A DNA stretch of 23,610 bases from Flavobacteriales bacterium. GTDB taxonomy: Bacteria; Bacteroidota; Bacteroidia; Flavobacteriales; BACL11. Location of the stretch: assembly GCA_002683775.1 (NCBI GenBank), contig NYTT01000050.1:1-23610 (forward strand). Direction: 5' to 3'. The translations under genes were made by a program, and so were the position numbers. The first letter of the stretch is position 1, and every line of letters starts with the position of its first letter. Below are positions 1 to 7,826 of the stretch, piece after piece. The notes under the pieces are model-generated. The model had not been told where the DNA came from and searched no databases. It saw only the letters and a list, made by a program, of their open reading frames with translations.

Positions 1-129
1 ACCAGAAATATCATCGCCGCCAACTTGTGATGTACTTATTCCAAAAATTGTACCACCACCAAATGATTGTGATTGAACTGATGAAGCTAGTAACAATAAT
101 CCTATTAATATTGAAAATTTATTAAACAT
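1..129 (-). CDS. Partial outer-membrane beta-barrel (PorT-like) protein, N-terminus only
   Basis: Only the first 43 codons lie in the window, and the gene runs off the left edge. The visible protein begins with a basic/hydrophobic signal peptide (MFNKFSILIGLLLLASSVQS), and cleavage is likely near residue 20. It continues with a Gly-rich segment containing GISTSQVGGDD. That Gly-x-x-x-SQ-x-x-GD pattern resembles the start of the small outer-membrane beta-barrel (PorT-like) family of Bacteroidota, whose barrels sit in the outer membrane. The start is the ATG at 129, two bases after the stop of the upstream gene, so it is the fifth gene of the operon read leftward from 4105. The family call rests on a short stretch and is tentative. 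That it is a secreted envelope protein is more secure. Confidence 0.55.
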   Translation of the reverse strand, partial: MFNKFSILIGLLLLASSVQSQSFGGGTIFGISTSQVGGDDISG

Positions 130-131
130 AT

Positions 132-1070
132 TTAACGTAGACTTACACCAAGACCTAATGTAGCTGTAGGGTATTCAGAGAATGTATAATCTGCGTGTAT
201 GGTCACAACAGTTAAGTTTAATCTTAACCCAATATTTGTTCTTAATTTATTTTCAGACTGAAGCTTAATTTCAATTTTATCTCCAAAATCTATCCCACTT
301 AGATTAAATCCTGAATCTGCTGATAAAATAGTTTCAGAAGTATTATAACCTAAACCTACGTATCCTGTTAATATTAACAGTTTTCTGGAAGCAATTAAAT
401 TAATTGTAGTTGCTGAAGTTTTCATTGATACTTTCTGTTCGTATATATCCAAAGATGTATTAAGTTCGGTATAACCAGCTTGTATCGAAAGACTCATAGG
501 TATTGCATCTCCAATTACTGGTATCCACTGTAAAACATCATGTTTAACTCCAATACCAAATAAGTTTGTTTCGATATCGCTTAAATTTAATGTAGGCATG
601 TATCTAACATCTACTGATGTTTTTTTAATTAATCCAATCCCAGCTTGTAGCATTGGAGTTGGCATAGCTGGAATATTAAAGCCACCTGGTAGATTAAAGT
701 CCCACTGATGATTAGTGGTAGTTTCATTATATAACATACTTGTTGTACTATTTTCACCAAATATAGTAGGAGCATCAGTGTTATTTGAGGTGAAATTGCC
801 AAAATTATTTCCAATGCTAAATGTTTTAACTCCATTAGGAATTATTACTGTACTAAGGTTAATAGTAAAATCAAAACCTGCAAAATTATGTGGTTTGGCA
901 GTGTTATACCAACCGTTATTTAATCCAGCACCTAAGCTTTCAGCCAATGGATTGAAATAAGCCTCAATTATTCTTTGGCCATCAGAGATATCATCTCTTA
1001 AAATTACACCCTGACCATAAACATTTAGAGATAAGATACTTATTAAAATTATAAAAGAGATTTTGTTCAT
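132..1070 (-). CDS. DUF6588-like secreted envelope protein
   Basis: 312 residues with a signal peptide (cleavage expected near residue 19, after the VYG/Q region). The mature part starts with ISDGQRIIEAYFNPLAESLG and a GWYNTAKPH motif. I associate these features with the Bacteroidota DUF6588 family, which has no established function. The rest alternates hydrophobic and polar residues, as in beta-strands, and ends in a strand-like GLGVSLR, consistent with an outer-membrane beta-barrel. There is one gene on each side: it starts 12 bases after the Omp28 lipoprotein gene and ends 2 bases before the PorT-like gene, so co-transcription is likely. The family name comes from memory of the N-terminal motif. 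The beta-barrel reading is inference. Confidence 0.6.
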   Translation of the reverse strand: MNKISFIILISILSLNVYGQGVILRDDISDGQRIIEAYFNPLAESLGAGLNNGWYNTAKPHNFAGFDFTINLSTVIIPNGVKTFSIGNNFGNFTSNNTDAPTIFGENSTTSMLYNETTTNHQWDFNLPGGFNIPAMPTPMLQAGIGLIKKTSVDVRYMPTLNLSDIETNLFGIGVKHDVLQWIPVIGDAIPMSLSIQAGYTELNTSLDIYEQKVSMKTSATTINLIASRKLLILTGYVGLGYNTSETILSADSGFNLSGIDFGDKIEIKLQSENKLRTNIGLRLNLTVVTIHADYTFSEYPTATLGLGVSLR

Positions 1071-1082
1071 TGATTATAAGTG

Positions 1083-1946
1083 TCAGTTATTTAAATCTAC
1101 TTCTTCTGCCTGTAAGATTTCATTTGTATTAGTATTGTATATAAATGCAATAATTGATATGTTTTCAGGATTCCAATTACCAGCATTCCCATTGCCAGCT
1201 TCAGCAGTTTGACTGGAGTAGTCTATATTAAATTGTTGTAGGTCTGTAAGATTGTATTCAATTGTTTTTTCTATAAGTTGTCCAGATGAAAAAGTTGATG
1301 ATGAAGATAAATTATCATCTGCTAACACACACCTTAACACATGATTGTGCTCATAATCTTCCACATTTAAAGATCCATCTTTTTGCCAATTAATAATATT
1401 ACTTTCTGCTAAACATATAACATAATTATATGCTCCTGAAGAATTTTTTTGTGATTCTACAGCTATTGTAACAGAACTAGCATCAGAAGAAATAGCTATT
1501 TTAAAGTCAATTTCTTTTTTTAGCTCATCTGCAACAACTTCAGCCCATTCATCTTTGCTTAATGTAGGTGATTGCCCTCCAATGCGATTTACCATTCCTC
1601 TTGGAAGTCCAATAGCTGATGCGCCAAAAGTGTTATCCCAAGCATCCCCCCATGTAGTTCTAAAATCATACTGGAATCCTGTTTGAGAAGCAAGATAAGG
1701 TCTTGCAAATGATGTGCTAGTGTGGATTGCCAAAGCAATAATTTGATCTCCATAGACATCATGTATTGCAGAAATTTCTCTTGCAGCTTGAGGGCAGTTA
1801 GAACATAGGTGTCCAGTAAAATCTTCAATTAGAACATTCTTTTCAGGGTTAACGTATGAATCAGAATCAGTTATATATGGCCCTTCAACTACATCACACG
1901 AATTACTCAGAATTATTAAACTAGTTATAAATAAATATTTTTTCAT
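1083..1946 (-). CDS. Omp28-related lipoprotein with thioredoxin-like CxxC
   Basis: 287 residues. The N-terminus is a lipoprotein signal ending in LSNSC, with lipidation predicted at Cys17. It is followed by an acidic/Ser/Pro spacer and then VLIEDFTGHLCSNCPQA, the active-site region of the Omp28-related family, with Cys48 and Cys51 forming CxxC. Omp28-like proteins have a thioredoxin-like fold and were first described as outer-membrane proteins of Porphyromonas. Whether they are true oxidoreductases is not settled. Length is normal for the single-domain members. It lies 2 bases downstream of the DUF6029-like gene and shares the operon with a TlpA-type thioredoxin that could reduce its disulfide (inference). 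It is expected to be anchored in the outer membrane. Confidence 0.82.
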   Translation of the reverse strand: MKKYLFITSLIILSNSCDVVEGPYITDSDSYVNPEKNVLIEDFTGHLCSNCPQAAREISAIHDVYGDQIIALAIHTSTSFARPYLASQTGFQYDFRTTWGDAWDNTFGASAIGLPRGMVNRIGGQSPTLSKDEWAEVVADELKKEIDFKIAISSDASSVTIAVESQKNSSGAYNYVICLAESNIINWQKDGSLNVEDYEHNHVLRCVLADDNLSSSSTFSSGQLIEKTIEYNLTDLQQFNIDYSSQTAEAGNGNAGNWNPENISIIAFIYNTNTNEILQAEEVDLNN

Positions 1947-1948
1947 TT

Positions 1949-3604
1949 TTAAAAACTTGATGATACACTTAAACTAAACCCATTTGAAGAAGGAACTGTT
2001 TTACATACACCTCCCACGCAAAATATTCCTTCCCTTTTCTTACCGTAACCGATTTCAAATCGGTTGGCTCCTTTAATAAAACCAGCATTAATATTAACAT
2101 AATGCAGTTGCTTATTAATATCTTCGTTTCCATAGTTATACATATCTTGAATAGATAGAAACCAATGCGGAGATATTGTGTACTCTATTAAACTCATACT
2201 CCAATCACCTTCTTTTGGCTGTTTCCCATCCTCAATTTGTGAAGATATAAGAGATTGTAGTTCAAGTCTTATTGTATGGCCTGCTTTAATTTTATAACTT
2301 ATGTCTGATACAAGTATTGTTGAATTAAGTATTCCATAATCACCTATTGGCTTACCTTCTAAGACATCTTTATTATATGTTTGATTTGCAAAAATAAAGT
2401 TTGTATTAAATTTTCTGTTTATTTTTTTTGCTACAGATATGTTAAAGTCTTGATAATGTAAAACTTCATCAAAATTGATAAAAGTTGGTGTGTGTGTTCT
2501 GCTATCGTTCAAAAATGAAGGACCTCCTTCTAATGCATTGATTTGGGAATAATTAATAGCTATCTTAGTCCCATATTTTCCACCTAGTCGACTTCCTTTT
2601 TTAAATTTATAAAAAATATCAAATTGGATTCCTAGCTCACCATCTGCTTGTGTTGCACAAGGGTATAGAGCTAATAATGAATAAGTGTGAGGCTTACTTA
2701 AAGTTGGAATATAGTTTATGATATATGCTTTTCCATCTCTGTCTCGATCAGATTTGAATGTCATATTATCTGTTCTATGCATTTCAGCGGATATACCAAA
2801 GCCTCTTTTAGAGAATGTAATATTTTGGGTAAATGCTGTCCCATTAGCATAATTCATCTGACTTTGAGATAAAACATTTGCTGGATCATTTATCTTGTAT
2901 GCATATTCACCGAAGTAACTCCATTTACCATGCATTAAATTTATTCTGCTTGCATATGCACTTACATTTTGAGGGATTTGAAAAATAAGATTGTCTCTTT
3001 GCTGATACCTACTTACAAAACTTCCACCAAAAATAAATTTAGTTTTAAGTTCTGAATTTAAAATTTCATTAATATTTAATTCTGCGTCAGCTCCTCTAAA
3101 AATACCATCAGAATACGTGAAATATGTTCTACTTTTTCCTATAAATGTTTTTAAATATAAACCATCAATAGGAACATATTTTAATCTAACTCCGTCCATT
3201 GCGTTGTCAATGCCTAAACCTTTTTCTTCATATGATCTAAAGATTAGTCCACTTCCAAGTTGTTCATAATAATTACCTGCTGTTATTTGAAGATTATCAA
3301 TTGAATAAGTTGCATATCTATACATAATGCCATTTCCTTTAAATTCTGGATCGAAATCTGCTAAGGCATTTAAATAACTTTCATATCTTATCCCAGAAGC
3401 GAAATTACTTCTTGTATAATTAAGATTAAGATATGCATTATTAAGAACAATTTCGTCCTGAGCTTCTGCACCAATTTTTGAATCTTCCTGATATGATTGT
3501 AGATTTAAATTAAAATCTCCAGTTATAACACCAATGTTAGATTCTTGAGAAAAAGAAAAAAAGCAAAAATGTATTGATACAAACAATGATATAATTTTTT
3601 TCAT
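1949..3604 (-). CDS. DUF6029-like outer-membrane beta-barrel protein
   Basis: 551 residues with a signal peptide (cleavage near residue 19, FSFSQ). The mature protein opens with a short strand (GVITGDFNLNLQSY) and has repeated amphipathic strands rich in Tyr, Asn and Gly. It contains NYYEQLGSGLIFRSYEEKGLG and ends in a Ser/Phe strand (SLSVSSSF) with a C-terminal Phe, typical of outer-membrane barrels. I recognise it as DUF6029-like, a Bacteroidota family of unknown function. Two cysteines near the C-terminus (in GIFCVGGVCKT) could form a disulfide. It is the second gene of the operon, 3 bases after the thioredoxin gene and 2 bases before the Omp28 gene. That spacing suggests it is the membrane partner of one or both (inference). 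Confidence 0.68.
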   Translation of the reverse strand: MKKIISLFVSIHFCFFSFSQESNIGVITGDFNLNLQSYQEDSKIGAEAQDEIVLNNAYLNLNYTRSNFASGIRYESYLNALADFDPEFKGNGIMYRYATYSIDNLQITAGNYYEQLGSGLIFRSYEEKGLGIDNAMDGVRLKYVPIDGLYLKTFIGKSRTYFTYSDGIFRGADAELNINEILNSELKTKFIFGGSFVSRYQQRDNLIFQIPQNVSAYASRINLMHGKWSYFGEYAYKINDPANVLSQSQMNYANGTAFTQNITFSKRGFGISAEMHRTDNMTFKSDRDRDGKAYIINYIPTLSKPHTYSLLALYPCATQADGELGIQFDIFYKFKKGSRLGGKYGTKIAINYSQINALEGGPSFLNDSRTHTPTFINFDEVLHYQDFNISVAKKINRKFNTNFIFANQTYNKDVLEGKPIGDYGILNSTILVSDISYKIKAGHTIRLELQSLISSQIEDGKQPKEGDWSMSLIEYTISPHWFLSIQDMYNYGNEDINKQLHYVNINAGFIKGANRFEIGYGKKREGIFCVGGVCKTVPSSNGFSLSVSSSF

Positions 3605-3607
3605 AAA

Positions 3608-4105
3608 TTATTTAACTAGTTTTTTAATTTCTTTATATAATTCATTTTCATCACCATCAATATATCCTTTATGTTGCCAAACAATTTCCTTTTGAGCATT
3701 TAAAAGAAATGTATGGGGAACAGTTGAGACTCCCATAGCTCTTTTTAAATCACTATTTGTATCAAGATATACTTCGTATTCCCAATCAGAAGCGTTAACA
3801 TAAGGGTTAACTTTTGACATTGATCTTGAATCATCAATAGATATAGCAATTACTTTTACATTCGTTTCATCTTGCCAATCTTCATATATTTCAGCAATAT
3901 TATTTAGTTCTTTCTTACAGGGTTTACACCATGTAGCCCAGAAAGATATTACAATTGGGCTACCATCATTTTCAATTTCTGTTATATTGAATTTACTGCC
4001 ATCTAAAGTTTTAAGATCTACGTTTGGAAGACTTTTAGTTTGTGAAAAACAAAAAGTTATAGCTAAAATAGCTGTCAAGAATGTGAGAAGTGTTTTTTTA
4101 AACAT
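3608..4105 (-). CDS. TlpA-family periplasmic thiol-disulfide oxidoreductase
   Basis: 165 residues. An N-terminal signal peptide (about 1-21, ending CFSQ) is followed by a single thioredoxin-like domain. Visible are SFWATWCKPCKKEL with the catalytic pair Cys60 and Cys63, a DDSRS loop near 91-95, and the conserved cis-proline in STVPHTF (Pro130). This is the TlpA/ResA pattern of periplasmic thiol reductases that reduce protein disulfides or serve cytochrome maturation. No cytochrome genes are nearby, so the likely partners are the Cys-containing envelope proteins of the same operon (inference). It is the first gene of a leftward five-gene operon with a -7 promoter box 14 bases upstream of the ATG. 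The signal sequence lacks a good lipobox, so a soluble periplasmic form is more likely than a lipoprotein. Confidence 0.88.
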   Translation of the reverse strand: MFKKTLLTFLTAILAITFCFSQTKSLPNVDLKTLDGSKFNITEIENDGSPIVISFWATWCKPCKKELNNIAEIYEDWQDETNVKVIAISIDDSRSMSKVNPYVNASDWEYEVYLDTNSDLKRAMGVSTVPHTFLLNAQKEIVWQHKGYIDGDENELYKEIKKLVK

Positions 4106-4119
4106 GTTTTATTTTTATA

Positions 4120-4127
4120 CAAATATA
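4120..4127 (-). promoter_or_regulatory. Bacteroidota -7 box for the TlpA-DUF6029-Omp28 operon
   Basis: Read on the minus strand the bases are TATATTTG, an exact match to the Bacteroidota sigma consensus TAnnTTTG. Transcription would begin about 8 bases before the ATG at 4105, a very short leader. No clear TTG -33 element is present at the usual distance. The position is supported by the terminator just upstream at 4173-4203, which separates this unit from the next gene. Confidence 0.55.
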
Positions 4128-4172
4128 GATTAATTATTCTACAGCCTAAATTCTTTTATTTCTATTTTTAAC

Positions 4173-4203
4173 AAAAAAACCCTGACTAATTAAATAATCA
4201 GGG
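4173..4203 (-). terminator. Rho-independent terminator of the WCGPC T9SS cargo gene
   Basis: On the minus strand, CCCTGA and TCAGGG pair perfectly. The stem can extend inward through a T-G wobble and two A/T pairs to a short AT loop. It is followed directly by seven T residues. It lies about 20 bases after the stop of the gene ending at 4225 and before the promoter at 4120. Confidence 0.85.
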
Positions 4204-4224
4204 CTTCTTATATGAGTATTTTAA

Positions 4225-5682
4225 CTACTTAGCAATAGTTATTTTTTGCTTATTAATTCCTCTTTCAGTTGTAATATTTAGCATGTAAACTCCATCAGCA
4301 AGTGTTGAAACATTTACTTCATCAATTTGTTTTGATGATAATACTAATTTACCATGTACATCAACAATATCTACACTAGAATAATTTCCATTAATAATTA
4401 ATTTATTCTGAACTGGATTAGGGTAAATTGATAATGTATTATCAATATTATTTATACCAGCAACAACCACAGAGCCAGTTTTAAATGCTCCTCCATCCTC
4501 ACTAGAAAATTGTCCCCCTGAAGCAAGAGTCGTTCCGTTCGCATCAGTAACAGTAAATGAGCCTGCTCCATAACCAGCATCAATTCCATCTCCATATGAA
4601 TCATAGATTGTAAACGTATGGCATGTTAATTCATTTAAAGTAAAAGTTTCAGGTGTTTGCGCTGTTATTCCAGCTGCTGTTAAATTGTTGTATGGTCCGC
4701 CAGATCCAACAACAGCTCCATTATCATCTTTAATATCCCATGTTGTTTCAGAACCATAAGCATCTGTGTTTATTTGAACAGTCACTTCTACATCTGTATT
4801 TTGAGTAGCCATTTCAACATAAAATGACATTGATGGGTTATTAGACGGATCTGCATCTACCACACCGTTAGGAGTATGTACAGTCATTGTAACCGCATCA
4901 TTTGCATTTAATCCTGTTAAGGGAGTAAGGCTAACCATGTCAGTTGCATAAGTTGTTAAGTTTCCTGACCATGGAGTTGTTGAAACAAGAGAGCCGTTTA
5001 CTTCAACATCAACACTTACAGATGTTAATGGAACTAAACCATAATTTTGAATCATAACCTCAGGTGTTAAATCGCCTTCACAAGTTAATGTTTCTCCAGA
5101 ATAATCAAATGTTCTAGCGTCATTGTCATTTGATGCAGGAGGTGGACAATTTACTAGGCTGTATGGTGATGAATTTTGACCAGCTTCAGTAACTATTCTA
5201 TCTGAGCATATTTTGTATACTGTTGGCCAGTAACCAATTTCGTAATCTCCAGTTACAGCATCATTATTGACAGTTCCATCAGTGCAGATAATTGGGTAAG
5301 GTGTACCTGTAATCCAATCTCCTTGAGTATTTCCTCCAACACCTCCAAGGTTTCCTACAGTATTTTCATCTCCTTCGATAAAGAAAACCATAACATCGTC
5401 TGTAGTATTTGCGTTAACATTTGGCATTCCAGCAGGTCCGTGGTTCATGTATAAATCTTCCAAAGCGCCAGAAATATGGTAAGACCAACAAGGGCCACAC
5501 CATACAGCAGAAAAGTCAATAAATACAGTGTATCCATTATCTAAATAAGAGTATAAGTTGTGTGTTGTTCCATTTAAATCTGTTAAAGTCCAATCAGGAG
5601 CTACCGAGCCATCAGCTAATTGAGCATGTGAATTGCTAAATGTGAATATTGCAACACATAGAAGTAGTAATGTTTTTTTCAT
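4225..5682 (-). CDS. T9SS-secreted thioredoxin-domain protein (WCGPC)
   Basis: 485 residues in four parts. There is a signal peptide (1-20, ending NSHA). A thioredoxin-like domain follows (about 22-180), with FSAVWCGPCWSYH (Cys62, Cys65) and a cis-Pro in YWPTVYKI (Pro153). A CARDB/Ig-like adhesion segment (about 190-290) contains VMIQNYGLVPLTSVSVDVEV. A segment at about 295-402 carries DSYGDG (361-366) and repeated GS/GG turns, probably Ca-binding or structural. It ends in a T9SS type A sorting domain (about 413-485) with YPNP, VDVHGKLV and ADGVYMLNI. The protein should cross the outer membrane by T9SS and be attached at or released from the cell surface. WCGPC is the classical thioredoxin active site, so redox activity outside the cell is plausible. 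It is transcribed alone, with a promoter box at 5709 and a terminator at 4173. Confidence 0.85.
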   Translation of the reverse strand: MKKTLLLLCVAIFTFSNSHAQLADGSVAPDWTLTDLNGTTHNLYSYLDNGYTVFIDFSAVWCGPCWSYHISGALEDLYMNHGPAGMPNVNANTTDDVMVFFIEGDENTVGNLGGVGGNTQGDWITGTPYPIICTDGTVNNDAVTGDYEIGYWPTVYKICSDRIVTEAGQNSSPYSLVNCPPPASNDNDARTFDYSGETLTCEGDLTPEVMIQNYGLVPLTSVSVDVEVNGSLVSTTPWSGNLTTYATDMVSLTPLTGLNANDAVTMTVHTPNGVVDADPSNNPSMSFYVEMATQNTDVEVTVQINTDAYGSETTWDIKDDNGAVVGSGGPYNNLTAAGITAQTPETFTLNELTCHTFTIYDSYGDGIDAGYGAGSFTVTDANGTTLASGGQFSSEDGGAFKTGSVVVAGINNIDNTLSIYPNPVQNKLIINGNYSSVDIVDVHGKLVLSSKQIDEVNVSTLADGVYMLNITTERGINKQKITIAK

Positions 5683-5708
5683 TTTTTAGTTTTTAATTAG
5701 TTACCGTG

Positions 5709-5716
5709 CAAATATA
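5709..5716 (-). promoter_or_regulatory. -7 promoter box for the WCGPC T9SS cargo gene
   Basis: The minus strand reads TATATTTG, an exact TAnnTTTG match. A start about 20 bases before the ATG at 5682 is predicted. A TTTG lies upstream on the minus strand (complement of 5730-5733), but the 13-base spacing is shorter than the usual 17-21, so the -33 element is doubtful. Confidence 0.45.
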
Positions 5717-5808
5717 GTTAATTTATAATCAAATTACTAGCTTAATTAACTTATGATAATAAATGTAGCAACAAATCAGTAACTAAAAAGAGTTTACGAA
5801 AAGAAATT

Positions 5809-7680
5809 CTATCTTTCTAGTATAAATTTTTCATTATGTATTCCGGCTTTAGTATAAATTTTTGCTGAATAGATACCGTTTTTTAGATGCTTTAAGTTTA
5901 TTGATTTTTGTGCATTATCATTAAAAACTAATTCACCAATGATGTTATATATTTTTATAGATTGATACTCTCTACTAATATTTATAATGTTTTCTGCAGG
6001 GTTAGGGAAAATGAACAAATCAGAATTACGATTTATTTCACTTATGTCTGTTGTTCCAAATTGCATATCAAAACGAACTCCATTTAATATCTCTCCAGTG
6101 TTGTTATCAATAATTATTCCAACTATTTTAATATTATTTTCATTTTGATTATTAGGTAGTGTATAGTTATACTCATAATCAAAAACATCTTCAGCATTTA
6201 TTGTTGATGGTAAGCTCCCACTAGTACCATTATATCCTCCTAAGATACCTCTCGCAACATTATCAAATAACATGTTTACTGGATTTGGAGATGCACTAAA
6301 GTTTATACCTGATATTGGAGCAATTAGAGGTGGGTTCCAGTTAGTGAAATTATTTGCTTGATTATACGGACCGACACCATTTTCAATAATTATTGCATTA
6401 AAACGAATATCTCCAGATAAATCAATGGCAAATTCACCAGATAATGTAATGGTAATATTTCTAGAATTTGGATTGAAAATAGCATTTCCAGATATTTCTA
6501 CTGGAGAAAATGTATTTATACGTTCATTATAGTACTGTATGAATGACTGCTCGTTTACTGCTGAGGTTCCGTTTGCTTCAATTGATCTATCAACTCTTGC
6601 GCTTGGCCATGTGCTCATATTTAAACCATTATCATATGTGCTATTCATCATAATATCGTTATTGTGGACTGCTATACCTATTGCAGTAAGTGGAAAATTT
6701 TGCTCTAATACCTCTAAAGCAACTACTCCCTCTGGGCAAAATGGACACCATGTTCCTCCTGACTCTTCAAAAACAACTCTCTTTGTTGGAATAAAAGCAA
6801 CAGATGTTATGGTTTTTGATAAAGTGTTGTCAGACATATTTGGATCAATTAATCCATTCACATTATCTATTGTAACCGTTACATTTGTACTGCCAGATAT
6901 ATTAAAATTAAGAGGTGTACTATGAATAAAGGAATAAGTAAATCCTGGATTAATGTTTACAGTTAAGTTTTCAGTATACGAATTAATTCCATCTGACCAT
7001 ACTAAATCTAATGAGCTGATATTATTTCCTCCCACATTTGTGACAACTCCTTCGATAGAAATGTTAGATGGAATTATTGAGTATTGCGGAAAAGTTAATG
7101 AGGTAAGTTCTGCATCATTTCCATCAAGCTCAACTATTTCAATATTATCAATTCCCAAAACAACTTTATTGAAAGAATGGTTTCTAAATGCAATGTAGAT
7201 TGTTTGTCCAGAATAAGCAGATATATCAATTGATCTAGTTGTCCAGCTGATAGGCTCTCCTGCTAAAGTTGAATTGTATATTGCAGTTGTGTTAAAATCA
7301 GATGGGCTATTTCCAGTAGTTGAGACATATACTTCAACACCATCAGCATATGTAGCATTTCCAGCACTTGCATCAAACCTTAGCTCTTTTGGATTTGTAT
7401 TAGTTGGAAGAGTAATCGCTGGAGTAATCATCCAATCATTTGCTGTTCCTGCTGAAGGTGAAAATTGAGAAGGGCTAGCTGCAAAAATTTCTCCGTTATA
7501 GCTACAAACTACAAATGAACCTGTGAATGGACAAGGTAAATTTGGATCTGCAGTTAATCCATCTAAATCATATGTTGTGAATGAAGTAGGCATTCCGGAA
7601 TTGAAATTTTCTGAAAAAATTTGTGCGGATAAAAACGAAGTTACCAGCATAAAATTGATAAGTAAAATTTTTTTAGACAT
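5809..7680 (-). CDS. T9SS-secreted choice-of-anchor J / Omp28-like protein (WCPFC)
   Basis: 623 residues. After a signal peptide (1-19, SFLSA) comes a choice-of-anchor J/cleaved-adhesin-like beta-sandwich (about 21-184), with ENFNSGMP at its start, DWMITPAITLP, and LGIDNIEIVE at its end. A CARDB-like segment follows (about 187-292). An Omp28-like thioredoxin-fold domain (about 300-545) starts VVFEESGGTWCPFCPEG (Cys312, Cys315) and continues with IGIAVHNND and WPSARVDR. It ends in a T9SS type A sorting domain (about 550-623) with FPNPAENIINIS and KNGIYSAKI. It should be a surface-exposed relative of the Omp28 lipoprotein encoded at 1083-1946, delivered by T9SS instead of the lipoprotein route. 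It is a single gene. I found only an imperfect promoter box (minus-strand TTATTTTG at 7712-7719) and no convincing terminator. Confidence 0.85.
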   Translation of the reverse strand: MSKKILLINFMLVTSFLSAQIFSENFNSGMPTSFTTYDLDGLTADPNLPCPFTGSFVVCSYNGEIFAASPSQFSPSAGTANDWMITPAITLPTNTNPKELRFDASAGNATYADGVEVYVSTTGNSPSDFNTTAIYNSTLAGEPISWTTRSIDISAYSGQTIYIAFRNHSFNKVVLGIDNIEIVELDGNDAELTSLTFPQYSIIPSNISIEGVVTNVGGNNISSLDLVWSDGINSYTENLTVNINPGFTYSFIHSTPLNFNISGSTNVTVTIDNVNGLIDPNMSDNTLSKTITSVAFIPTKRVVFEESGGTWCPFCPEGVVALEVLEQNFPLTAIGIAVHNNDIMMNSTYDNGLNMSTWPSARVDRSIEANGTSAVNEQSFIQYYNERINTFSPVEISGNAIFNPNSRNITITLSGEFAIDLSGDIRFNAIIIENGVGPYNQANNFTNWNPPLIAPISGINFSASPNPVNMLFDNVARGILGGYNGTSGSLPSTINAEDVFDYEYNYTLPNNQNENNIKIVGIIIDNNTGEILNGVRFDMQFGTTDISEINRNSDLFIFPNPAENIINISREYQSIKIYNIIGELVFNDNAQKSINLKHLKNGIYSAKIYTKAGIHNEKFILER

Positions 7681-7812
7681 ATATTCCTTGTAATTTATTA
7701 TGCAATAATAACAAAATAATACGTAATGTATTTTAAGTTGTAAATGATGTAATATTCAGAAAATGTAACTATCAATTTATTTACTCGTTAAAAGAATAAC
7801 AAATAAATTAGT

Positions 7813-7820
7813 TATATTTG
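7813..7820 (+). promoter_or_regulatory. -7 promoter box, apparently leaderless, for the small T9SS cargo gene
   Basis: TATATTTG matches TAnnTTTG exactly. Seven bases past its final G is the A of the ATG at 7827, so the transcript would start on or next to the start codon. No TTG -33 element is seen at the expected distance. The rest of the 146-base divergent gap (7681-7826) shows only AT-rich sequence. Confidence 0.5.
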
Positions 7821-7826
7821 CAGACT

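Noticed and set aside
5761..5808. Possible terminator after the 623-residue cargo gene
   Set aside because: Only a weak GTAA/TTAC-type pairing with a poor stem is visible, and no good T-run follows it.
6539..7468. Several plus-strand frames of 64-128 codons inside the 623-residue cargo gene
   Set aside because: They are opposite a clearly coding frame with recognised domains and have no promoter or family resemblance.
7818..7826. Longer start (TTG at 7818) for the small T9SS cargo gene
   Set aside because: The TTG is part of an exact -7 promoter box and the ATG at 7827 gives a better signal peptide.
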